This document shows, in pieces, positions 47,901 through 58,280 of a DNA stretch of 64,000 nucleotides; positions within the stretch are counted from its first letter, which is position 1, and every line of letters begins with the position of its first letter. The notes below the pieces were generated by a model that saw nothing but the letters and a program-made list of their open reading frames with translations, was not told the DNA's origin and ran no database searches. This DNA comes from Apium graveolens (lineage: Eukaryota > Streptophyta > Magnoliopsida > Apiales > Apiaceae). Where the stretch lies: positions 298,777,957 to 298,841,956 of the forward strand of contig NC_133650.1 of NCBI RefSeq assembly GCF_009905375.1. Direction: 5' to 3'. Made by a program: the position numbers and the translations under genes.

Positions 47901-50216
47901 GGAAGATCTAGGAGATGGTGGTGCCAGAATTGATGAACTTGTGCCATCAAAAATAGAGATCAAGAATAAATTCAACAAAATTGCTAAAAAGATGGCCATA
48001 TTCAGTCTAACTGGGGTTGAGACCATCATCAAGCAACTCAAAGAATCATTTCTAGCCTTGCATGATATTATCCAAAAAAATATCTCAAGCAACAATGACA
48101 CCAAGGTCAAATTGGATCAACTTCATTAAGGCTAGATACGAGCCTTCAGCCTTAATGATGGAGGAAACTAGAAGGGTGGTGCATGACACTTTTGGTACAA
48201 CTATCTCTACAACATCTACAAATGTTCCTTCCCCCTCTTCATCTCACCAGATTAAAGCTCTCCAAACTCAAGTCAATGAACTTCAAGAATCAAATGCATC
48301 CTTGACATCTCAAGTCTCTCAACTAACAACTCTTGTCCAAAGTCAATAGCAAGACATCAAATCCTTGATAGACTCCCAAAAATATTTTTAAATGCAGACA
48401 GGTGTGTTTGGGAGCATTCATGGGTGCCTTAAAAGTCCCTCTTCGGTAAACTCTTCAAATGGTAAGGGCCCGGATTCCTCAAAATGTCAACTTGCCTGCT
48501 ACCAAGCCAATGGGGGAGATGATAGAGCCCAAGATAAAAATCAAGTCAAAATGAGGATGATGTTGGAATTGAAAGACTCAAAATGTCAGTTGAAGGCCCT
48601 GTCTTGACAGGGAGTTTGGTGATTTCCTTGAAGGCCTAAAAGTCTCATTCAACCTCATTCATTTCTCTTACAAGAAGGCTGTAAACAACAATATCAATTT
48701 CCTGAGAGTGGTATTAGTCACCAGACAAATGTTTAAGGAAAAGAGAATTGCGGTGAATGGTAAATGACTCTGGAGTTGATAGGTATATGTAGATTTCTCT
48801 CTCCTTTCTAAGATCAAGAAGAGCCTCAAAACTGGATATATATATTCATCAATAAAGTCAAGGTGATGAGTCTAGAGGACACTATTTTGCTACAAGAACT
48901 AAAATCAGGTCATTAAGAAGCTTTTCCTGAAGCCTATCTGAAACCTAGCAGAGGAGTGGCCTACATATACTCTAACACCAGGAGATGCAAACACTTTCAA
49001 ATACCTAAGTATTGTGTCATGACAAATAAGAAATTGATGATGACTATTGAGACTGAGTTGAAGACCAAAAAGATCAAGACAAATGAGGATGTTGATATTA
49101 TCAAGATCTTTGCAAGATACTTGAAAAATATAGATGCCATGCTACCACAAACCAAAATTAATGAAAAAGATGATAACTTGGATGATGATGATGAGCAAAA
49201 TAAATATGAACAAAAATCTTTTGGCTCAAATCCAAGTCAATCAAGCAAAAGCAGTGGAAGTCGTATGGAAGCAAATGGTAGCAAGCATGAGCAGAAGAAA
49301 GGGAAAGATGGAGACAAGAAGAAGGGTGGAGGAGATGGTAAAGATACCAGGAAAACACCTACAAGCCAATTATTCAAAACTCTACAAACCTTAACCCAAA
49401 TCCCTAGCCAAACACAAACTCAAAACATCCAAACCTCCAAGCCTAAATATCTTTACAAACTCAAAACCAACTTCATACTTAAAATACCTATTCAAGCCAA
49501 CCAAATCTTTCTGAAGAAACTGTCAAAACCTCCATTATTCAAACCACCAACCAAAACTCACTTCAAGTCTACTGGAAGAAAACCAAAGCAAATAAAAGTA
49601 CTAGTGATCTTTGGAACTGCTAAAATCAAGAGGAATGGGATTTTCTACCAATTTTAGAAGAGATATCAGATAATAACTACAACAATCAATTAGCTGAAGA
49701 AATAGTCGAAGTCTGTGTGGAAACTCTGGGAGAAGTGACAATCTATTTTAAAGATGGCACAATCAACTTACTCAACAAAGAAGTAATTAAAAATTAATCA
49801 ACAGTATAGCTTGAAATAGTAATTAGTTTGATGACTGGGAAGGATGCTTTCACAAAGATGAGAAAGGTTGAATTGGATAGAAGGTTGAGAGAAAGAGATG
49901 AAAGACATGCAAGGAGAAGGCTGGGATGGAAGCAAATGCAATTAAGAAGGCTAAGGAAATAGAAATATTTGAGAAAAGATCAGAATAACTAAAAGCTAAA
50001 GGGTTTAGTAGAGTTTCTCAAGATATTGTACTTTTGAATATCAAGGCTCATAGATGATTAAGATACATATTAAAATTTCTTGAAAGTTACTCAGTAAATG
50101 AAAGGATGAAACCGGTGGAAGCTCTAAGCGGGACTGAAATAATTGAAGAACTTGAGTGTCTTGTCAGGCTCAAGGATTTGATTAGAGTGCAACCAATGTA
50201 TGAAAACTTTAGCTAA
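44920..50216 (+). pseudogene. Element B ORF3 (Sirevirus post-pol, env-like position)
   Basis: A long decayed frame between pol and the 3' LTR. ATG at 44920 (MTS) is followed at once by a hAT-like insertion. Coding resemblance resumes near 45440 (FVDPTQAPDNSS, then ALKSNPVLYLDVL). At 45830-46080 a block around SFVFDTIIRAFTCRNTGHDN aligns with the EWSFFFDCITKAFANKCSN region of C. Serine/threonine- and glutamine-rich, acidic and lysine-rich low-complexity parts follow, with stretches that may form coiled coils near 48240-48350. It ends at a TAA (50214-50216). I see no signal peptide or clear membrane segments, so the env-like label rests only on position. Many stops and frameshifts. Confidence 0.65.
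44932..45436 (+). mobile_element. hAT-like (Dart-type) DNA transposon fragment in ORF3 of B
   Basis: Starts TAGAGATGCACAAAAAGC, close in style to Dart/nDart hAT ends (TAGAGGTG...). About 200 bp of GGCCCGG / AAAGCCCGG sub-terminal repeats follow, then AT-rich filler. It directly follows the fourth codon of ORF3. The far end and the 8-bp duplication are not visible, so the right border (about 45436) is approximate and it may be truncated. Confidence 0.5.
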
Positions 50217-50360
50217 TTCTGTAAATTCAATTCTCTATGTAACTGCAAGATGAGTCTCATGTGTAAAACCTGTACTTTGTCAATCTGTTAGCTTCTTTTA
50301 ATTTTAGCTTGGGTTTAGTCTAGTTATCAGGCATGAATTTGTGACAAGTAATCTTCTCAC

Positions 50361-50374
50361 AAATTGGGGGAGAT
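50361..50374 (+). promoter_or_regulatory. Element B polypurine tract
   Basis: AAATTGGGGGAGAT directly before the LTR's TG, which marks 50375-51591 as a 3' LTR on the plus strand. Confidence 0.9.
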
Positions 50375-50512
50375 TGTTGTGCATGACATGCCTGTACATA
50401 ACAAAACTAAGTTATTTTGATAGCCCTAAGAATTAGTTATATGATAATCTTATTGTATTTTGTATTTTTTGAGTCTGGAAAAGTGCTGGGGAGATTAGAC
50501 TGAAAGATTTTC

Positions 50513-50520
50513 TATAAATA
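50513..50520 (+). promoter_or_regulatory. Probable TATA box of element B LTR
   Basis: Perfect TATAAATA in TTTTCTATAAATAGCC, about 140 bp into the LTR. Confidence 0.6.
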
Positions 50521-50629
50521 GCCATTAAACTAAGGAATAAACTCTGGAAGAAGATTAATCCTGATCATGCTACAGAGAGAAATGTAGAAGCTTGGAATTG
50601 AATATTGTTGTTTTTGGAAAAAAATTCTA

Positions 50630-51020
50630 AGTCACATATCGACAAGTCACAGATCAATATGTATAGAGATGTCTGTCGAGAAGTCAAAAATAACTTGTAG
50701 AGAAGTCCAAAGAGATATCGACAAGTCAATCTGCTTGTAGAGAAGTGAAGATATCGACAAGTCAAAGAGTTCATGTATAGAACTGGAGATATCGATAAGT
50801 CAAAATCTACTTATAGAGAACTAGAGATATCGACAAGTCAAAATCTACTTGTAGAGAACTAGAGATATCGACAAGTCAAAAGTCTATATAGAGAACTAGA
50901 GATATCGACAAGTCAATCTACTTGTAAAGAACTGGAGATCTCGACAAGTCATAATATTTATAGAGAAGTAGAGATATCAAGAAGTCATTCTACATATCGA
51001 TATGTGACTTCTCTATACTG
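50630..51020 (+). repeat. 38-44-bp tandem array in element B LTR
   Basis: About nine diverged units built on GATATCGACAAGTCA followed by CTACTTGTAGAGAACTAGA. Each unit holds partly inverse sub-motifs (ACAAGT / ACTTGT). Confidence 0.85.
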
Positions 51021-51591
51021 TAAAATAGATCTCGACAACAACTTCAAAATTTAGAATACAGACAACTTGAAGATCCAAGATTATCAGTCAACAATTAATT
51101 TTATTATTGAATTGGAAAGTCTACGAATGCAGCTTGAAGAATGCAATATCAAGGGTCAAGATGAACTAGACAAAGGAGGGTCACAGACCTGTTAGATTGT
51201 ATAAAGATTTGCTGCACTTAAATAGACAAATAGACTTTAGAATATGTGTTAGTCCATTTTAGTGTAATATTTGTAAGATATGCATGTTATTCTATAAAAC
51301 ATATAATAGATCCTTTGTTTAGCAAGTAACAAAATAGATCTAGAAATCTTGTATTCACTCAAGAGAAGTGGTTGAGTTCTTATTATTCAAGAATACAGAT
51401 TTGTGGCACTATAAATCAAGTGAGTTTTGATAAATTACTTGTGTCTTTTACATTCAGTTATTTATCACTGCAAATTTATATCTAGCTGTTAAGTTCCAAA
51501 GCCTAAATAATATCTTATTTTCAAGAAGTAAAATCAAGAAAATCAAGAAAACACATTCACCTCCCCTCTGTGTTGCACTTCATACCTAACA

Positions 51592-52442
51592 AAGATTAAT
51601 ATCCCACTGATTTGTCCCAGTCAAAAATAAACTAGCCACACGTTCGTTTCTTCCTCCATGAACAGGATTGTTCTCCCCTTAAAGTCAACTTTTCTCTACA
51701 ACAATAGGTCTTTCACTGCCACCACACGCTGACCATCATCTACAACTCATCTAAACCCTTTTCTAAAGTCTCATTTGCCGAAACATCCCTGGCCATATAA
51801 ATCTAGCTCATGTACCTTTATTGTCCTGTAAAAAAATGAGAATCTATAAAATAACGTGCTTTATATACTCGAGACACTAGGACTTGAGGTTGATTAATGA
51901 ACTTTCAGCAGTGTTTTCCCAATAGATAAATATTGTAACTATGAAGATTTCTAATACCTAAGTCACCTTTGCATTTTGGAGTACTTAAAGGATTTCATAA
52001 AAGTCACTTTATGCCTTTGCTTTCTCTATTTCATGAACCCCACAAAAAGGATTTAGCATCCGTTTAATATCAATACACAAAGACTTTGGTAAAAGGAAAC
52101 ACGACATGCAATATGATAGTAATGACTATGCCATGTTCTTAATCAAAATAAGTTTTTTAGCCTTAGAGATTAGCTTTGCTTTTTAATCTATGTATACATT
52201 GCCACATTTTATCTTTTATAAAATTAAATACGTTCTTCTTAGATTTCCCCACCAACGAAGGCATCCCCCATGTAAATCCTCCAAAGCACTAATATTACCT
52301 AACATCTCAATTAACTCAGCTTGCTTGTGCCTCATAACGTTCAAACTGCACAAAACCCCTGATTTCTGAAAATTGATAGACTGATAAGAGTTCATTTCAT
52401 ACATAACAAGTAACGCCTTGACAGCTACTTCTTTCTTATTAT
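51592..52442 (-). pseudogene. LINE (L1-type) reverse transcriptase remnant, 3' part
   Basis: Minus-strand non-LTR reverse transcriptase continuing from 56434-56741 across element E. It reads VKALLVMYEMNSYQSINFQKSGV, then in another frame GMPSLVGKSKKNVF, matching the LGLP..VG.SKK region. Further down come pieces such as NLHSYNIYLLGKHC, VSRVYKARYF and GFR.VVDDGQ, usual for plant LINE-1 proteins after the RT domain. It has many stops. The B LTR borders it at 51591. Confidence 0.75.
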
Positions 52443-52516
52443 TGTTGAAGAATATAAGATCATATTGGGGCCTTTTTCTACTACCTCAAAGTTTTAGTAT
52501 GATTGGTTACTTAACA
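52443..52516 (+). repeat. Element E 5' LTR (74 bp)
   Basis: TG...CA, followed at once by TGATATCAAGAGC, a diverged initiator-Met primer site (52517-52529). Confidence 0.85.
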
Positions 52517-53230
52517 TGATATCAAGAGCTAGGTTTTGAGTGATTTGAGTATCAAATTTAGGGATGATCGTGGAAGTTTAGTTGAATCATTAAAGAGATA
52601 GAGTTATGTTACAACAATAATTTTTTTCTGTAAATTCGCAGAAAATTTTATGCTTAGACCCCAACTTGTTTTTACGATTCCCGGAGTTTCAACCGTTGGT
52701 TCATCCTAAAATTTAACCACATCTTCTTTGCATCAGTATCTACATTTTGAACGGTGGAGATCATATTTGGAGCTCCATAAATCTCTTTTTTGATGATTCC
52801 AATAATGAACTATTTACTCTTAGTTCATTCTTTCCATCATTGTTGATCTTTTAATTTGGGTTATTTAATTGATTGGATTTTGTACGATTATTGGGATTTT
52901 ATAGTTGTAGTATTTGGTTTATCTACTTGAGATTTGATATTAGTTTTGGATTTTCAATCGGATTTGAAATTGGTTTCAGATCTGCTACCCATATTTGATT
53001 TTGCATTGAAATTGGTTATTTTGAGTTTGAATTTGATTTCGGGTTTGGTTTCTTGATTATTTTTGATATAGTTTTGCAATTAAATGTGGATACAGTTTAA
53101 TTTGGTGTTGTGTTTGGATTTGAATTTATTTCTGATTTGGTTTGGGTTTAGTTTCAACAATATCTCGACATGTATAGTTCATAATCAACAAGTCTTTTAT
53201 CAATTTGTACTTCAAGTATTTTTTTTCTCT
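52517..53230 (+). other. Element E leader and gag region, no gene recognised
   Basis: Primer site followed by 700 bp of T-rich sequence. No gag domain or zinc knuckle can be read in any frame. Confidence 0.5.
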
Positions 53231-53864
53231 ATGGATTCTGGTACATATTATCACATGTCTCCTTATTGTTCGTCTGTTGTTTCATTTTATGATGATTCAT
53301 CTTTATCCACCATCACTGTTGATGGCACTCCTATGATATTAGAAGGTGTTGGTTCTGTAATTACTCCAACAATGCCTCTCTTTGATATTTATTATATTCC
53401 AGATCTTAAGTTAAATCTTGTTTCGGTTAGGCAATTATGTGAATCTGGTTACTTCGTTTCTTTTTCTTCTACTAAATGTCGCGATATGGATCCGAGATCT
53501 CAATAGGTAATGGAAAAGGTCGTAAGCAGGGAGGACTTTATGTTTTGGATAAATTCAATATATTTTCCGTGAGATTACCTAGTGTTGATGTATCATCTTT
53601 TCGTTTGAGTGCTTAGTCTTCTGACTTTTACATATGGCATGCTCGTTTAGGACATGTTTCTCAATCTCATTTACAGTTTTTAGTTTCAACAGGAACCTTA
53701 GGACAACCAAAATCTCATGATATTCTGAATGTTGTGGTTGTAAATTTGTGAAATTTTGCTGCTTTACTTTTTCATAAGAGTGTTACGTATGTTCTTGCTC
53801 TGTTTGATATTGTACACTCTGATGTGTGAGGACCTGCTCTTATGCCCATAAAAGGAGGATAGAG
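53231..53864 (+). pseudogene. Element E protease and integrase N-terminus
   Basis: MDSGTYYHMSP at 53231 is the copia protease signature, followed by IYYIPDLKLNLVSVRQLCESG. After a stop near 53505 comes GGLYVLD, then WHARLGHVSQSHL (the histidines of the integrase zinc finger) and HSDV.GPALMP with a stop in the first catalytic block. The cysteine pair of the finger is not clear. The composite insertion at 53865 interrupts it. Confidence 0.8.
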
Positions 53865-54836
53865 TGTAATATCATGTAATTTTTAGAATTAGATTAATAA
53901 TAGAGTAATAGAATAAAAAGGATTATAATTAGATAAAGATTAGGATATTTAAAATTGAATTAGATTAACGGGCCTAAAATTTGGATCAGATTCTAATATG
54001 GATAAATTATAAGTTAAGAATTAGAGTTTTGTATCGTTATAAATACACCTTATTCGTGTTCCTCATCTTTTTATTAAAAAATTGTAGGGCTTTGTACACA
54101 AAAATCAGTAATCTTGTAAAATTCCTAGAATATTCATCATTAGTTAGAATTTATTTATTCTGGACTTTTCGGAAAGGACTTTTCGTTCTATACAACTTTC
54201 GAGTTTCGTGTTTTTCATGAAAATGTGGTTTAGATGGTCAAAAAGAGAAATTTCAGATCTGGTCAGGTTTGGACGTAAGTTTTCGATCGATCTTGCTAGT
54301 ATTTACAAAATTGTGTGTTGTGCGTATATCTTTGATTATCAAAACTTGGGCTAAGTTATGATATATTAGAATTTATTATGTATTATAGAATATGTATCGA
54401 TGTATATATATGTGTTGTATAGACAATAATTTTGGTCGTGACATGAATTATGTATTTCGAATTATTTTATGTTCTATGTGTATCATATGTATCGAATAAG
54501 AATAAGAATATGTATCGAAAGTGTTTATTTCATATGTCGTTATCCTATCATATAAATTATCGTATTTTGTTATATGTGTATATGTTACTTGACATACTAG
54601 TTGGATCGATTGTTTTTTTTGCTGGGCTGTATAGCTTATTACAATTTAGGTTTCGTATAAGATTTAAGTTGGATAACATTGGAGTTCGAGGACCTTAGTT
54701 TTGGAGTAGATTGACTTTTGGACTTCTGCTTTTAGCTGTGTTGTCATATTGTAACCTTTGTAATAGATTTTTGAATTAATAATTGTGTTTTTTATTAGTT
54801 TCTAGATTTAATAGTCCGAAAGTGCGGGCTGTTACA
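53865..54836 (+). repeat. F: solo LTR, Ty3/gypsy type
   Basis: A 972-bp sequence TGTAATATCATG to GTGCGGGCTGTTACA with a TATAAATA box at 54038-54045. No primer site or internal genes. The start resembles G at 63777. There is no direct duplication right after its end (GTTTT, not TAGAG). Confidence 0.65.
54038..54045 (+). promoter_or_regulatory. Probable TATA box of LTR F
   Basis: TATAAATA in GTTATAAATACACC, about 175 bp into the LTR; supports the plus orientation. Confidence 0.5.
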
Positions 54837-55254
54837 GTTTTAAAACATCCCACATCGATAAGAATAAGAGTGTTTGAGGCCATTATAGATATGATTAAAT
54901 AACTAATGTATACCAAATCGCTAGCTTTTTCGGACTAACCTGTGGTGGGTTGTTGGGTCTGGTTCGCATTCGATTGTGGGCTTGGATGTTATAAATGGTA
55001 TCAGAGCTCTACCCTGCCGGAAGTGCAGAGTCACTGCTCGGGTTCCATTTGTGTGTTTGTGAGATCGACGAGGACGCCAATCCTATAAGAGGGGGTGTTT
55101 AAAACATCCCACATCGATAAGAATAAGGGTGTGTGTGAGGCCTTTATAGATACAAGTAAACAACTAATGTATACCAAATCGTTAGCTTTTTCGGACTGAC
55201 CTGTGGTGGCTTTTTGAGTCCGGTACACATTCGATTGTGGGCTTGGATGTTATA
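54837..55254 (+). mobile_element. TRIM (terminal-repeat retrotransposon in miniature)
   Basis: Two direct repeats, 54837-54993 (157 bp) and 55096-55254 (159 bp), both with AAAACATCCCACATCGATAA near the start and GGGCTTGGATGTTATA at the end. They flank 102 bp with a primer site TGGTATCAGAGC (54996-55007) and a purine tract AAGAGGGGG before 55096. Size, absence of genes and the ACATCCCACATCG start fit plant TRIMs. The first repeat lacks the clean TG start where F abuts it. Confidence 0.82.
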
Positions 55255-56346
55255 TAGAGATGTTATATTTCGTTTATTGATGATTTCACTAGTTATACGT
55301 GGATTTATCTTATGAAGCGTAGGTCTATTTTTTTGGATATTTTTAAAGATTTTAGAGTTCATATAAAAACTCAATATAAAGTTGTCATTAATTTTCGTTG
55401 TGATTTAGGAGGTGAATACAGTTGTAACGCTTTTTATCGCTTGCTTGCTTCTGATAGGACCATACGTCAACCCTTGTGTACTGACACTCCTAAACAGAAC
55501 GGCGTTGCTGAAAGAAAACATCGTCATCTTATTGAAACAACTGCTCAAAATTTTGGTTTATCTCCTTTTGAGAAATTATATGATGAAGTGCCTGATTATG
55601 CTTCGTTGTATATCTTTGGTTGTACCTGCTTTGTTCTCAAACCTCAGGTTGAGTGTAGTAAATTATCTGCTAAGTCTATTTTATGTGTATTTTTGGGCTA
55701 CTGTGTTACCCAGAAAGGATATCGTGGTTTTGATCCAGTTATGGAAAATTGTATGTTTCTCGACATATTTAGCTTTTGGAGTATATTTCATTTTTCTCCG
55801 TTCCTACTAGTTCGCATTGTATGATACATGAATAGCTTATTCACATTGATCCTTTTGACACAGACATTGAGAATACTTCAACCACAAATTCTAATACTTT
55901 TGTTCCGAAGACATCTAAATCTCAAACTCCCACATCTCCACTGACTTCTATATCTAGACTTTGACATTTTCATTTACTTCTACAACCAGATAATCGTTAC
56001 CAGAGTTTTTAGATTCTCCTCCTACTCAATCGTCTAACAACATTTTGACTCCTCCGCCAGTTCGGCACACTACTCGCATACGTAGGTCTGACCAACTACC
56101 TGATTTTTCTTTTTCATCTTATTCTCCATCCTTTGTTTCATTTGTTACTTCTGTTCACTATTTGTATAAGGCTGCATCATATAGAAAGGGTGTTCATAAT
56201 CCTCTATGGCAGAATGTTATGGCCGAGGAACTTCCTGATTTACATCAAACTCACGAGTCCTCCCAACCCCATTTGTTTATTTTAATCATTTGTGTTGGTA
56301 TTGATTATGTATGTTATCGTGTCAATTGGTACGAAAAGTATCATAT
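55255..56346 (+). pseudogene. Element E integrase core and pol fragment
   Basis: Starts CYISFIDDFTSYTWIYLMKR, then RCDLGGEYSCNAF and TPKQNGVAERKHRHLIE, the second acidic and the glutamate blocks of the integrase. IFGCTCFVLKP and VFLGYCVTQKGYRGFDP complete integrase. A proline/serine linker leads to RHTTRIRRSDQLPDF and MAEELPDLHQTH, the start of RT. RT and RNase H are then missing; the sequence reaches the purine tract within 100 bp. Confidence 0.8.
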
Positions 56347-56359
56347 AATTGAGGGAGAG
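56347..56359 (+). promoter_or_regulatory. Element E polypurine tract
   Basis: AATTGAGGGAGAG next to the 3' LTR. Confidence 0.8.
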
Positions 56360-56433
56360 TGTTAAAGAGTATAAGATCATGTTAGGGTCTCCGTCTACTA
56401 CCTTAAGGTTTTAGTGTGACTGGTTACTTAACA
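56360..56433 (+). repeat. Element E 3' LTR (74 bp)
   Basis: Second 74-bp terminal repeat, 62 of 74 positions equal to the first by my count. Confidence 0.85.
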
Positions 56434-56741
56434 ATTATTTTCTCTAAAAATAAAAAAATTATCATTCGCAAATAAAAGATGAGTGATTATTGACACCGTT
56501 AGGCTAATTTGGCATCCATGAATAGCTCCTCTTGTAGCAGCGGTGTTAAGAGAATTGGAGAGGCACTCAGCACATAAAAGAAATAAGTACGAGGACAAGG
56601 AATCTCCTTGACGGAAGCCTCACTTAGAAATGATGGAATCTATAGATGAACCATTAAAAAGTACCTCATAGGAAACCGCAGTAACACACATCATAATCCA
56701 GCTACTCCATCCATTACAAAAAAATCATGCTTCTCATATGA
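56434..56741 (-). pseudogene. LINE (L1-type) reverse transcriptase remnant, 5' part
   Basis: On the minus strand, pieces read WIMMCVTAVSYEVLFNGS, GFRQGD-like (stop and shift inside), YLFLLCAECLS and IITHLLFANDNFFIF, the RT palm of plant LINE-1. The catalytic FADD-type box reads FAND. The frame continues at 52442 after removing E and one ATTAT copy. The left (5') part of the LINE is lost at D. Confidence 0.78.
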
Positions 56742-57162
56742 TGTGGTAGCTATGGACCCAATAAGGCCCAGAGAACGAAGGCCCAATGGGAGCACGGACC
56801 GAAGCCCACAGAGCACCACAGGCCGAGACCCATCTTTCCTCCAATCGTTGGGATTGTGCAATCATAATACCCCTTTCTCCTCCTCTCCATTAATAAGCTT
56901 TAACATATGAGCATTCATGGAAGGATCGGGTGTAAAACCCCCAGGAAAGTAAGAAATACACAATTACACACTCATTCTCTCACTTACTCTCTACTTTCTT
57001 GTATTCCTAAAACTCACTCTACATCCAGATTCTTATTCTCACACCGGAGGTGAATCGGGGGGACAATCCCTCGCATTATCTTCCCTTTCAGGTAGAGGCC
57101 GAAGGCAGTTCCTGAGAGGTCGAAGACCGTTCATTCAGTATGAAGAAGATCTGGGCGTAACA
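56742..57162 (+). repeat. Element D 5' LTR
   Basis: About 421 bp, TGTGGTAGC to GGGCGTAACA. GC-richer than its surroundings. The right end is fixed by the primer site; the left end is the best TG but could be 56739. Confidence 0.6.
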
Positions 57163-57180
57163 TTTGGCGTCGTCTATGTG
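57163..57180 (+). promoter_or_regulatory. Element D primer binding site
   Basis: TTTGGCGTCGTCTATGTG, a variant of the TGGCGCCGTCTGTG-type site seen in plant gypsy elements; not the initiator-Met type used elsewhere in the window. Confidence 0.6.
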
Positions 57181-57213
57181 ACCTACAAGAATCATAAACG
57201 AGATAACGAGACA

Positions 57214-57444
57214 ATGGCAAACACAATTCATGAACACTCACCACCACCTGGTTTCACTCCTCACGACGGGGCGGTGGATGCCGACGGAGTCATCAAGCTA
57301 ACTCCCGAAGAGGAGGCTTTGCTTCTCAAGATCCGTGCAGAAAATTTAGTCACGGAGAAGGGCAAAGCAAAAGATGACCAAGCTGAAAAAGAAGTGGAGG
57401 CCCGAGCGAAGCCGAGAGAGGCCTATGCATTACGATTAAAAGCT
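57214..57444 (+). pseudogene. Element D gag N-terminus
   Basis: An ATG frame (MANTIHEHSPPPGF) that stays open to C. It is rich in Glu, Lys and Ala (EEEALLLKIRAEN, then EKEVEARAKPREAYAL), probably disordered or coiled-coil, as in gypsy gag N-termini. The last codons of the open frame belong to C's LTR. No conserved gag domain is reached. Confidence 0.55.
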
Positions 57445-58076
57445 TGTTAGGTCACACACACTGTAGAAGGGGGTTGAATACAGTGTTTACTACAATCAAA
57501 TCGAATATAAGAACTCAAGTAACAAAATACAGATTTTATTTAACACAATAAACTCTATTACAAAGAACTGTCCTCTCTCAGTGATGAACAAATTATCACG
57601 AGAGCTTCTAGGGTTACAATGAATAATAAACTCGATTATGATAACACATATAGTGTAAACCCTATGTCTGTGTTTATATACTACACATTTACAAGATAAT
57701 CTTCTAATTGATATCGAATATAATTCTGCTTCCTAATATATATCAATCAGTTATCTTTTCTTCCAAGTATTCTATTCCTTATAGAATTCTTCTTCATGCA
57801 TATCTCTTCTTGTGTTTGCTTTAATCTTCTTTCCTTTCAATCAGTCGCCTTCCTTATCTGAAAGTCTCCTTAAGTCCTGATATTATCTTCTGATAAACAT
57901 CTGCTGATAACTTAAGTTCTGATAACTTAAGTTCTGATAACTTAAGTTCTGATATCTTAAGTCCTGACTTCAGTATAAGTACTGATTTCTAGTTAAGTCC
58001 TGATTTGTCCTGTTAAGTAAGATCTGAAAACTAAACACAAATCATATTAGACATGACATCACAAATATATCTAACA
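57445..58076 (-). repeat. Element C 3' LTR
   Basis: A 632-bp LTR, TGTTAG / CTAACA, matching the A LTR over its length. It is longer partly because of a triplet of TAACTTAAGTTCTGA units at 57905-57955. TATATAAA at 57673-57680 (minus). Confidence 0.92.
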
Positions 58077-58090
58077 ATCTCCCCCAACTT
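58077..58090 (-). promoter_or_regulatory. Element C polypurine tract
   Basis: AAGTTGGGGGAGAT in the element's sense, directly before the LTR; shows that this is the 3' LTR of a minus-strand element. Similar to B's tract. Confidence 0.9.
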
Positions 58091-58280
58091 GTAAATTAGC
58101 ATAATATACAAGTTTAACAGATATTTGATGATGTCAAAAACATTAAGTACAAATGCATGAAAATTTGACTAGATAACTACAACTTACAGTCCTTATAGCT
58201 TTACCATCCTTGACGTCTGATAACAGCTTCGGTCTGTATACACTTCAAAATTTAAGCAGTTGTAGATCTTTGACTTGACT

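Larger units (their letters stand above)
21075..51591 (+). mobile_element. Element B: decayed Sirevirus-like Ty1/copia retrotransposon, 5' end outside
   Basis: Plus-strand copia element in four pieces: gag, integrase and pol linker (21075-24321), RT (28595-29526), and RNase H, ORF3 and 3' LTR (43378-51591). It is interrupted by solo LTR H and by L2, each with its own target duplication. A cut it within gag, so its 5' LTR and gag start lie left of the window. It is a different family from A/C: its LTR begins TGTTGTGCATGAC and is twice as long. Many stops and frameshifts, a lost protease motif and the insertions show that it is older than A. Confidence 0.85.
50375..51591 (+). repeat. Element B 3' LTR
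   Basis: A 1217-bp LTR, TGTTGTGCATGA to CATACCTAACA. Contains a TATA box and an array of 38-44-bp repeats. Right flank AAGAT (51592-51596) should be the target duplication, but the left copy is outside the window. The end at 51591 is inferred from TGTT / AACA ends and from the LINE that starts beyond. Confidence 0.82.
53865..55254 (+). mobile_element. Composite insertion in E: LTR F plus TRIM
   Basis: A 1390-bp block flanked by TAGAG (53860-53864 and 55255-55259); removing it rejoins the E integrase frame (KGG...RCYISFIDDF). It consists of a gypsy-type LTR (53865-54836) directly followed by a TRIM (54837-55254). One shared target duplication surrounds both. Confidence 0.75.
52443..56433 (+). 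mobile_element. Element E: Ale-like Ty1/copia element with 74-bp LTRs
   Basis: Flanked by a perfect ATTAT duplication (52438-52442 and 56434-56438) within the LINE. The two 74-bp LTRs (52443-52516, 56360-56433) start TGTTGAAGA / TGTTAAAGA, end TTACTTAACA and differ at 12 positions, 11 of them transitions, so it is old. A primer site follows the first and a purine tract precedes the second. Protease and integrase remnants are present; gag is not recognised and RT-RNase H is deleted. Without its 1.4-kb inserted block E is only 2.6 kb. The MAEELPDLHQTH block before the deletion suggests the Ale lineage. Confidence 0.85.
56742..57444 (+). mobile_element. Element D: gypsy-like element, LTR and gag start only
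   Basis: LTR, primer site and first gag codons of a plus-strand element that C cuts at 57445. The remainder should lie right of C, outside the window. The primer site type (TTTGGCGTCGTCT) is that of Tat-like Ty3/gypsy elements; the lineage is tentative. Confidence 0.65.

Noticed and set aside
49158..49358. His/Tyr/Leu-rich minus-strand frame
   Set aside because: Antisense of the Lys/Asp-rich part of ORF3 in B.
53981..54698. Two hydrophobic plus-strand frames in LTR F (79 and 82 codons)
   Set aside because: AT-rich LTR sequence gives Leu/Tyr/Phe-rich chance frames; no repeat of them elsewhere in the window.
54996..55040. Possible tRNA-like sequence (TGGTATCAGAGC... with CGGGTTCCA)
   Set aside because: The first part is a retrotransposon primer site. 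The later GGGTTCCA resembles a B box, but no cloverleaf could be drawn and the direct repeats explain the region as a TRIM.
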